NCBI GenBank assembly: GCA_001423545.1
Contig: LMOK01000003.1
Span: forward strand, 806,001 to 870,000
Length of the DNA: 64,000 nucleotides
Direction of reading: 5' to 3'
DNA from: Orlajensenia sp001423545
GTDB taxonomy: Bacteria; Actinomycetota; Actinomycetes; Actinomycetales; Microbacteriaceae
Part shown: one piece after another, positions 46,294-52,952 of the stretch
How positions within the stretch are numbered: position 1 is the stretch's first letter
Layout of the letters: every line of letters starts with the position of its first letter
Translations under genes and position numbers: made by a program
The notes under the pieces: generated by a model
Database searches by the model: none
What the model was told of the DNA's origin: nothing
What the model saw: the letters and a program-made list of their open reading frames with translations, nothing else

Positions 46294-47955
46294 CTAGTTC
46301 ACCCTGATCAGGGTCTTCTGCAGGCCGCTCGAGCCATCGGGGGCGATGGGGGCGCGCTCCTCGACCTGCTGCTTGCCGTTCTTGTCGGTCGCCCGCACCG
46401 TCACGTAATGCGTGCCGGGGGTCGCCTCCCAGTCGACGTACCACTGCACCCAGGTGTCGACGTTGACCGGCACCGACAGCTTGGCCGCCTGCCAGTCGTT
46501 GTCGTCGATCTTCACGTCGACCTGCTTGATGCCCACGGTCTGGGCCCAGGCCACCCCGGCGACCTTGACCGGTCCGGCATCGATGGCCTTGTCGAGACGA
46601 GGGGTGTCGATGCGCGACGAGAACTTGATCGGAGCCTTCGCGCTGTATCCGCGCGGGGTCCAGTACGCCTCGTCCTTGGCGAAGGTGGTGACCTTGAGTT
46701 CGGTCAGCCACTTGGTCGCCGAGACGTAGCCGTAGAGGCCGGGCACCACCATGCGCACGGGGAAGCCGTGCTCGAGCGGCAGCGGCTCGCCGTTCATGCC
46801 CACCGCGAGGATGGCATCGAGCTTCGGGTCGGTGAGGGAGGCGAGCGGAGTGCTCGCGGTGAAGCCGTCGATGCTGCGCGAGAGCACCATGTCGGCTCCC
46901 GATTTCGGGGCCGCCTTCCTGAGCACATCGCGCACGGGGATGCCGAGCCACTTCGCCGTGCCGAGCAGGTCGCCGCCGACCTCGTTCGAGACGCAGGTGA
47001 GAGTGATCGAGTACTCGTTGAGACCCATGCCGACGAGATCGTCGAAGCTCAGCTCGATCTTCTCCCCGACCATGCCGTCGATCGTGAGACGCCACGCGTC
47101 CGGATCGATGCTCGGCACCGTGAGGGCGGTGTCGACGCGATAGAAGTCCTTGTTGCTGGTGTACAGCGGCGAGATTCCGGGGATGTCGAGGTCGGCGCCA
47201 TCCGGGACCATCACCTTCTCCTGGGCGGCAGGCAGCTTGAGCGCCTTGCGCACGGCGTCGATGGACCCCGTCGTCACGTTCACGACGCGGGCACCGACGC
47301 CCACGATCGCCGCGCCGGCCGCCGTGATGCCGAGCAGGCGGAAGAAGCTGCGGCGATCGAGCGGAGCCTTCTGTGCGGGGGTCGCCGGGTTCGCGGATGC
47401 TGCTCCGGATGCCGCAGGGCCACCGGATGACGCGGCGCCGACGCCGGCGGCATCCGTCACCGAAACCGCATCGCGGCGCGACGCCACCACGTCGTCGCGC
47501 CACGAGCGGAGCTTGGTCACGAGCAGCCAGAGGAGGAGGGAGCCCACGATGGTGCCGACGACCGGCGGCAGCCAGGCGAGAGCCGTGGCGCCGGCGCGGG
47601 TGACGATGGCCGCTGTCGAGAGCACGCCGGCGAGGCCGAACGCGATGACGCCGAGGGGTGGACGCAGGAACTGCAGCACACCGGCGACGGCCGCGGCAAC
47701 GGCCACCCCGAAGGCGAGGCCGAGCAGGAGGAAGAGCTTGTCGTTGGCGCCGAAGGTCTCGATGGCGAATTCCTTGGCCCAGCGCGGAACGATGTCGATC
47801 ACGAACGACCCGACGGCCAGGATGGGGCTGCCCTCGCGAGCGAAGATGAGGGCCACGAGTTCGGCGGAAGCCAGGAAGGCCGCGGCGCTCACGAGACCGG
47901 CGAGCGCGCTCCAGGCCCAGAATCGCTTCCGGGGGTGGCGCTTGTCGTTCGCCAT
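46294..47955 (-). CDS. Membrane-attached sulfite-oxidase-family molybdopterin oxidoreductase
   Basis: 553 residues. Four membrane segments fill residues 10-150. A twin-arginine motif follows at about 201 (LDRRSFFRLLGITAAGAAIV), placed internally. From about 280 the sulfite oxidase/YedY molybdopterin domain is seen with the Mo-ligand cysteine in ITLTCVSNEVGG (Cys321), GYVSATKWLTELKV, and the C-terminal dimerisation beta sandwich WVQWYVDWEATPGTHYVTVRA. The active site should face outward. The electron acceptor and substrate are unknown. ATG 47955 with GGAG; alone on its strand. Confidence 0.93.
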   Translation of the reverse strand: MANDKRHPRKRFWAWSALAGLVSAAAFLASAELVALIFAREGSPILAVGSFVIDIVPRWAKEFAIETFGANDKLFLLLGLAFGVAVAAAVAGVLQFLRPPLGVIAFGLAGVLSTAAIVTRAGATALAWLPPVVGTIVGSLLLWLLVTKLRSWRDDVVASRRDAVSVTDAAGVGAASSGGPAASGAASANPATPAQKAPLDRRSFFRLLGITAAGAAIVGVGARVVNVTTGSIDAVRKALKLPAAQEKVMVPDGADLDIPGISPLYTSNKDFYRVDTALTVPSIDPDAWRLTIDGMVGEKIELSFDDLVGMGLNEYSITLTCVSNEVGGDLLGTAKWLGIPVRDVLRKAAPKSGADMVLSRSIDGFTASTPLASLTDPKLDAILAVGMNGEPLPLEHGFPVRMVVPGLYGYVSATKWLTELKVTTFAKDEAYWTPRGYSAKAPIKFSSRIDTPRLDKAIDAGPVKVAGVAWAQTVGIKQVDVKIDDNDWQAAKLSVPVNVDTWVQWYVDWEATPGTHYVTVRATDKNGKQQVEERAPIAPDGSSGLQKTLIRVN

Positions 47956-48092
47956 GTCGGTCTCCGCATCCGCTCGTCGCGGGAGACAGATCACCCGCTA
48001 GAGAGTGTTCGGAGCGGCAGGGCGAACGGATGGGCGAACGGATGGCGCGGCGGGCAGGGGCCGGGCCGGGCTGAGCCCGTTCCGGCCCAGCC

Positions 48093-48437
48093 TCAGTCGG
48101 TTCTGCGGCTGAGGCGAGCCAGCGCCAGCCCGATCGCCGAGACCAGCGGAATCGCGACGGCCATCATGGCGATCGGGTTCGGCCGGAACGTCGGCCCGTC
48201 GGGTCCGCCGACGTACGCGCCGATCGGCAGTGCGTACCCGCCTCCGCCGCCGCCGCTGCCCTCGCCCCGCTTGTCGGCATCCGGGATGTCGCCGGACCCC
48301 TCGCCACCGCCGAAGCCGAAGACGACCACAGCGACCGGCAGGATCTCGTACCCGTCGAGCGTGGTCTTGTCGCCGTACGCCAGTCGCGCACCCCAGCCGG
48401 GCACGGATTCAGCCAGTCTCTCGATGAGGTTGCTCAT
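48093..48437 (-). CDS. GerW (YtfJ-like) family protein
   Basis: 114 residues. The N-terminal LIERLAESVPGWGARLAYGDKTTLDGYEILPVAVVVFGFGGG, the glycine-rich GEGSGGGGGGYALPIGAYV, then FRPNPIAMMAVAIPLVSAIGLALARL (one membrane-like segment), matches GerW/YtfJ. In Bacillus the family is a spore protein; its role in non-sporulating actinobacteria is unknown. ATG 48437 follows TACGGT (48444-48449) by six bases. Confidence 0.85.
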   Translation of the reverse strand: MSNLIERLAESVPGWGARLAYGDKTTLDGYEILPVAVVVFGFGGGEGSGDIPDADKRGEGSGGGGGGYALPIGAYVGGPDGPTFRPNPIAMMAVAIPLVSAIGLALARLSRRTD

Positions 48438-48443
48438 GGCACG

Positions 48444-48449
48444 ACCGTA
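48444..48449 (-). promoter_or_regulatory. -10 box of leaderless GerW gene
   Basis: TACGGT on the minus strand, six bases before ATG 48437. Confidence 0.5.
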
Positions 48450-48522
48450 CGCGCGTTCGGGGTCCACCGATAGGTGCAGGGTGCGGGCGCGGGTGCGCGG
48501 CCACTTCGGCGACCGGGCGTCC

Positions 48523-49542
48523 TCAGCGCGAGGCGGGCCGCGCCCACTCCAGCAGCTTCTCCACCGGCCAGGTGTTCACCACGCGATCAGCCGGAACCCC
48601 GGCCGTCTCCGCCCGCGCCGCTCCCAAGTCGAGCAGCCCGAGCTGCCCGGGCGCATGCGCATCGCTGTCGACGCTGAACAGGCAGCCGATCTCCAACGCC
48701 AGGGCGATCAGGTCGTCGGGCGGGTCCTGCCGCTCCGGCCGCGAGTTGATCTCCACCGCCACCGAGTTCTCGGCGCACGCCTCGAACACGCGCCGGGCGT
48801 CGAACTCGGACTGCGGCCGGGTTCCGCGCGAGCCCTGCACGAGCCGCCCGGTGCAGTGGCCGAGCACGTTCGTGCGCGGGTTCGTGACGCCGCCCAGCAT
48901 CCGTCTCGTCATCGTGGCGGCATCCGCCCGCAGCTTCGAATGCACCGAGGCGACGACGACGTCGAGCTGGCCGAGCATCTCGGGCGTCTGGTCGAGGGTT
49001 CCGTCGACGAGGATGTCGACCTCGATTCCGGTGAGCAGACGGATGCCGCTGCCATGAACATCGAGCGCCTCGATGATCTCCAGTTGCTCGGCGAGCCGCT
49101 CCGCCGTGAGGCCGCGGGCCACCTTGAGGTTCGGCGAGTGGTCGCTGATCACGAGGTACTCGTGCCCGAGCGCCTCCGCGGCACGGGCCATCGTCTCGAT
49201 GCTCGTCGTTCCGTCCGACCACTCGGTGTGGCTGTGCAGGTCTCCGCACAGCTTGGTGCGGAGCGACCCCGGAGGCGCATCCGTCGCCGCGTCGCGCTCG
49301 CGCAGGTCGGCGAGATAGTCGGGCACTCGGCCATCGGTCGCCTGCTCGATGACGGCATAGGTCGTCGCGCCGATGCCGGCCGTGCGCTTCAGCCGGCCGT
49401 CGGCCACCTGCGCCGCGACCTCGGCGGCGCCCAACGGCTCGATGATGCCGGCGGCCTTGCGGAACGCCTTCGACTTGTAGCGGGAGGCGAGCTCGCGCTC
49501 GAGCCTGAACGCGATCTCCTCGAGGGCTTCGACGGGGTCCAT
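48523..49542 (-). CDS. PHP-domain phosphoesterase with HhH region (PolX-like C-terminal part)
   Basis: 339 residues. Residues 1-80 are helix-hairpin-helix-like as in PolX (IIEPLGAAEVAAQVADGRL, LKRTAGIGATTYAVIEQATD). The PHP domain shows the metal ligands in GDLHSHTEWSDG, ISDHSPNLKVARGL, GIEVDILVDG, VASVHSK, NVLGHCTGRLV, VEINSRPERQDPPD and FSVDSDAHAPGQL. In PolX the PHP part is a 3'-5' exonuclease or phosphatase; here no polymerase catalytic residues are seen, so a nuclease or histidinol-phosphatase-type role fits. GGAAGG precedes ATG 49542. Confidence 0.92.
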   Translation of the reverse strand: MDPVEALEEIAFRLERELASRYKSKAFRKAAGIIEPLGAAEVAAQVADGRLKRTAGIGATTYAVIEQATDGRVPDYLADLRERDAATDAPPGSLRTKLCGDLHSHTEWSDGTTSIETMARAAEALGHEYLVISDHSPNLKVARGLTAERLAEQLEIIEALDVHGSGIRLLTGIEVDILVDGTLDQTPEMLGQLDVVVASVHSKLRADAATMTRRMLGGVTNPRTNVLGHCTGRLVQGSRGTRPQSEFDARRVFEACAENSVAVEINSRPERQDPPDDLIALALEIGCLFSVDSDAHAPGQLGLLDLGAARAETAGVPADRVVNTWPVEKLLEWARPASR

Positions 49543-49731
49543 CCCGCCATCCTTCCCGGCGCGGGGGTGGGAGCGCTACGGGTTGCGCGAGCGCGTCTCG
49601 CCGGCGGCGGCCTCCGCTCGCCACAGCTCAGGCTCATTCCACTCCAGCGGGCGCGATCGGGCGAATCCAGCCTCATCGACCGGATCCATCCTCGATTGCG
49701 CGGCGACGGGCGTGCGGCGTGCGGCGGCGGC

Positions 49732-50142
49732 TCAGGCCAGGTCGGGCAGCAGCTCTCCGAGCAGGGTCCGGATGCGGGCCTTGATGTCGTCGCGGATCGG
49801 GCGCACGGCCTCGATCGACTGGCCGGCCGGGTCGTCGAGCTCCCAGTCCTCGTACCTCTTGCCCGGGAAGATCGGGCAGGTGTCGCCGCAGCCCATCGTG
49901 ATCACGACGTCGGAGTCTCGCACGGCATCCGTCGTCAGGATCTTCGGCACGTTGTTCGCGATGTCGATGCCCTCCTCGGCCATGGCCTGCACGGCGATCG
50001 GGTTGATCTGGTCCTTGGGTTCCGATCCGGCCGAGAGCACCTCGACGCGACCGCCCGACAGCGCCGACATGTAGCCGGCGGCCATCTGCGAGCGACCGGC
50101 GTTGTGCACGCAGACGAAGAGCACGGAGGGGGTGGTGGTCAC
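49732..50142 (-). CDS. arsC: Arsenate reductase, mycothiol-type (LMW-PTP fold)
   Basis: 136 residues. The phosphatase-like P-loop CVHNAGRSQ (Cys about 11) and the later DPAGQ are typical of the actinobacterial arsenate reductases that form an arseno-mycothiol adduct. VITMGCGDTCPIFPGKRYEDWELDDPAG is the second half of the site. It reduces arsenate to arsenite. The start is GTG 50142. It is the second gene of a minus-strand pair, 33 bases downstream of a flavoprotein, divergent from arsR. Confidence 0.95.
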   Translation of the reverse strand: MTTTPSVLFVCVHNAGRSQMAAGYMSALSGGRVEVLSAGSEPKDQINPIAVQAMAEEGIDIANNVPKILTTDAVRDSDVVITMGCGDTCPIFPGKRYEDWELDDPAGQSIEAVRPIRDDIKARIRTLLGELLPDLA

Positions 50143-50175
50143 GGTGGGGGTTCGCTTTCGATCGGATGTGAGGGG

Positions 50176-51519
50176 TCAGGAGCAGCAGGATGCGGATGCG
50201 TCACGCGAAGATTCGGAGGAGGAGTCGGCCGGCATCCCAGTGGAACACACCCCGGTTGCCGGTAGCTGAAGGTGCACGCGCGATGCCTCCGCCAGGTCGC
50301 CGTCGAGCCAGGCCGCGATGGAGCGCACCTGCTCGTGGCCCGTCGCGAGCAGGAAGGTGGGCGCGCGGCCATAGCTCTTCATGCCGGCGAGGAAGAAGTT
50401 CGGCTCCGGCTGCTGGAGCTCGGCGAAGCCGTGCGGCTCGACGGTGCCGCAGCTGTGCACATTCGGGTCGATGAGGGGCGCCAGGCGGCGGGGCGCCTCG
50501 ACGATCTCGTCGAGGTCGAGGCGGATCTCGCGCAGCATGTCGAGGTTCGGCCGGAATCCCGTCGCGTTCACGACCACGTCGGCGAGAAGGGTGGTCTCGC
50601 CGTCGGGGCGACGTCCAGTGATCGCGACACCGGCATCCGTCGCCGCCAGGCGCACGATCTCGAAGCTCTCGACGCGATCGAGCGCACCGGCTGCGATGAG
50701 GCGTTCGACGCGCTGACCCAGCGAGGCGCGGCCGGGCAGGCCGTCGGCATCCGATGTCGACACCCTCGCCGCTGCAGGATTACGGATGAGCCAGGTCACC
50801 CGGGTGCCGGCCTCCTCGCGTGCGAGCCGGGCGAGGTCGATGACCGTGTTCGCGGCCGAGTGGCCCGCGCCGACCACGACGGTGTGGCGCCCGGCGAAGC
50901 GCGACCGCTCCCGGCCGAGTACGTCGGGGAGGGCGGCACTGATGGAGGTGCGCACGGTGTCGTAGCCCAGGGGGTCGAGACCGCTCGAACCCAGGCTGTT
51001 CGGGTGCTCGTAGGTTCCGGATGCATCGATGACAGCTCGAGCCGTCAGCTCCGAGACGCCGCCTGCCGTCGCGAGTCGCAGGACGAACGGCGTACCGGCG
51101 CGGCCGAGCGAGCGGGTGCGGTCCATCCCCTCCCGCGAGACCGACAGCACCGTCGTATCGGTGCGGAGGCGCGAGGCGATCGGCTCGAGCGCGGCGAGCG
51201 GCGACAGGTACTCGTCGACGAGGTCGCCGGCGTAGGGCGCGACGCCGGCGGCCGGCGAGGTCCAGCCGGTCGCCTCCAGGAGACGCCGGGCCGCGGGATC
51301 GACGAGGTGCTCCCACGGCGAGAAGAGGCGGATGTGCCGCCACGACGCGATGCTCGCCGCCGGCGCCGGACCACTCTCGAAGATCACGAAATCGATGCCG
51401 CGCTCGACCAGGTGCGCTGCCGCCGCCAGGCCGATCGGTCCGGCGCCGATGATGGCGACCGGCAGGCCGTCGAGCCGCGGTGACCGCCGCACGGTCGGCG
51501 TGAGGTCGAGCAGGGTCAT
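50176..51519 (-). CDS. FAD/NAD(P)-dependent oxidoreductase of the ars locus (ArsO-like)
   Basis: 447 residues. FAD motif AIIGAGPIGLAAAAHLVERG at the N-terminus, a second dinucleotide motif VVVGAGHSAANTVIDLARLA in the middle, and VVNATGFRPNLDML near the end, as in flavin-containing monooxygenases. The C-terminus ends in CCS with further Cys, which could bind arsenite. Such flavoproteins are common in actinobacterial ars operons but their role is not settled. GGAG lies six bases before ATG 51519. Divergent from arsR; the first operator (51557-51576) overlaps the likely promoter. Confidence 0.85.
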   Translation of the reverse strand: MTLLDLTPTVRRSPRLDGLPVAIIGAGPIGLAAAAHLVERGIDFVIFESGPAPAASIASWRHIRLFSPWEHLVDPAARRLLEATGWTSPAAGVAPYAGDLVDEYLSPLAALEPIASRLRTDTTVLSVSREGMDRTRSLGRAGTPFVLRLATAGGVSELTARAVIDASGTYEHPNSLGSSGLDPLGYDTVRTSISAALPDVLGRERSRFAGRHTVVVGAGHSAANTVIDLARLAREEAGTRVTWLIRNPAAARVSTSDADGLPGRASLGQRVERLIAAGALDRVESFEIVRLAATDAGVAITGRRPDGETTLLADVVVNATGFRPNLDMLREIRLDLDEIVEAPRRLAPLIDPNVHSCGTVEPHGFAELQQPEPNFFLAGMKSYGRAPTFLLATGHEQVRSIAAWLDGDLAEASRVHLQLPATGVCSTGMPADSSSESSRDASASCCS

Positions 51520-51556
51520 GGCATCTCCTGGATCGGACGGTTCGAGCAGCAGGGCT

Positions 51557-51576
51557 ATATCGATGGCTGTCGATAT
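51557..51576. promoter_or_regulatory. ArsR operator 1
   Basis: ATATCGATGGCTGTCGATAT has seven-base perfect arms (ATATCGA and TCGATAT). It is closer to the flavoprotein gene. Confidence 0.7.
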
Positions 51577-51591
51577 GAAGTATCCCGCTCT

Positions 51592-51611
51592 ATATCGATG
51601 AATGTCAATAT
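51592..51611. promoter_or_regulatory. ArsR operator 2
   Basis: ATATCGATGAATGTCAATAT has the same half-sites with one mismatch. It overlaps the spacer and -35 of the arsR promoter, giving autorepression; the two sites are 35 bases apart centre to centre. Confidence 0.65.
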
Positions 51612-51615
51612 CCTC

Positions 51616-51621
51616 TAGACT
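51616..51621 (+). promoter_or_regulatory. arsR -10 box (leaderless)
   Basis: TAGACT, six bases before ATG 51628. Confidence 0.65.
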
Positions 51622-51627
51622 CGCGGT

Positions 51628-51981
51628 ATGTCGCAGACGATCAGCCTCCTCCCGGTGACGGACGTCACTGCGTGCTGCTCACCCCTCACTCGCGAGACCC
51701 TGACCGCGGCCAACGCCGATGACCTCGCGCGATCGCTCAAGGCCCTGGCCGATCCGACTCGGCTGCGGCTGATCTCGATCGTGGCGGCATCCGAGGGCCA
51801 GGAGGCCTGCGCCTGCGACCTGACCGAGCCTGTCGGACTCAGCCAGCCGACGGTGTCGCATCACCTCAAGGTGCTCGTCGACGCCGGGTTCCTCAGCCGA
51901 ACGCAGCGCGGCACCTGGGCGTACTTCGCGCTCGTGCCGGGAGCGCTCGACTCCGTGGCTCGGCTGCTCGTCAGCGCCTGA
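51628..51981 (+). CDS. arsR: ArsR family arsenic-responsive repressor
   Basis: 117 residues. The winged helix includes LARSLKALADPTRLRLISIV, GLSQPTVSHHLKVLVDAGFLSR and the beta wing QRGTWAYFAL. Cysteines 16 and 17 (TACCSPL) plus Cys61/63 (CACDL) resemble the arsenite site of Corynebacterium ArsR, where an adjacent pair and one later Cys bind As(III). It is divergent from the flavoprotein-arsC pair and controls them through the two palindromes in the gap. Leaderless. Confidence 0.95.
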   Translation: MSQTISLLPVTDVTACCSPLTRETLTAANADDLARSLKALADPTRLRLISIVAASEGQEACACDLTEPVGLSQPTVSHHLKVLVDAGFLSRTQRGTWAYFALVPGALDSVARLLVSA

Positions 51982-52073
51982 GGGCGCGCGCCTCTCGGAC
52001 GTCGTCCCCTGCCGTTCGAGGCGCCGGATGCCGCAGACTGGAGAGGTTCCGGGCGCGAAGGGAGCGTGGACGA

Positions 52074-52952
52074 ATGGCGAGCACGCAGTACCACGGCGCC
52101 ATGACTCCCGAGCGGGCGGCGGCGATCCTGGGCGTCTCGCCCACGGCGACCCCGACCGAGATCCGCGCCGCGTACAACGCGCGGGCCCGGCTCGCGCACC
52201 CCGATCGCTTCGCCGGCGGAACACCGAAGCAGCAGAGTGATGCCGCCGCCCGCTTCATCAGCCTGACCGAGGCGTACGAGGTGCTCCGGCTGTACGGCGG
52301 ACGCGGAGGTGGACCAGGGCCCGGACGCGGGCCGGCGGCATCCGGAGCCTCCTCGGCCACCCGGCCTCCGCACGTCGACGACAACCCCGCCCCTCGCGCC
52401 TCGGGAACCTCGCACCGCGCGCCGGCTTCAGGCGACTACGGACCGCCCGGTGCGGGCGATGACGGAGTCTGGATGACGCGGCCCGACCATGCCACGCGAG
52501 AGGCCACGAGGCGGCAACGGGCCGTCGTGCGGGGGGTCGTGATCGTCATCGCGGCGCTGGTGGCCCTGGTGTTCTCCAGCAACGCCGTGGGCCTCTCCCC
52601 CGGCAGCTTCGGCATTCCGCCGCACTCGGACTGGTTCCTGCCGGTGATGCTCGTGGCCGAGCTCGTCTGCCTGCTCGCCGTGGCGTCGTGCGCGGGGTAT
52701 GCCGCGACAGGCGTGGCCTGGCTCGGCCGCGTGGGCGTGGCGCTGGCCGGCGTCGTGGTGCTGGCGTTCATCGCCTCGGCGATCATCTCGGCGCCGTTCA
52801 CGTTCAGCACGCTCGTGTTCACGTCGTTCGCGGCGTTCGTCACCGCGAGCCCGTTCCTCGCGCTCGTGCTCATCGGCCGGTCGCGACAGGAGGCACGGGC
52901 GCACGCCATCCGCGCCAGCCGCGGCACCGACCCTGCCGCCTCCGGCTCCTAG
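52074..52952 (+). CDS. Membrane-anchored J-domain protein
   Basis: 292 residues. An N-terminal J domain (about 9-75) contains AAAILGVSPTATPTEIRAAY and the DnaK-stimulating HPD at 42-44 (AHPDRF). A disordered linker (about 80-135) follows. The last half has four membrane segments (about 147-165, 182-205, 214-235, 245-262). It probably recruits DnaK to the membrane; membrane-anchored J proteins of unknown client are frequent in actinobacteria. The ATG at 52074 has a distant AAGGGAG. Its stop overlaps the stop of the convergent ppc gene by a few bases. Confidence 0.88.
   Translation: MASTQYHGAMTPERAAAILGVSPTATPTEIRAAYNARARLAHPDRFAGGTPKQQSDAAARFISLTEAYEVLRLYGGRGGGPGPGRGPAASGASSATRPPHVDDNPAPRASGTSHRAPASGDYGPPGAGDDGVWMTRPDHATREATRRQRAVVRGVVIVIAALVALVFSSNAVGLSPGSFGIPPHSDWFLPVMLVAELVCLLAVASCAGYAATGVAWLGRVGVALAGVVVLAFIASAIISAPFTFSTLVFTSFAAFVTASPFLALVLIGRSRQEARAHAIRASRGTDPAASGS

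Noticed and set aside
47935..50265. Plus-strand frame of about 770 codons
   Set aside because: It lies opposite the GerW, PHP and arsC genes, which have recognisable motifs, and its own translation is compositionally skewed.
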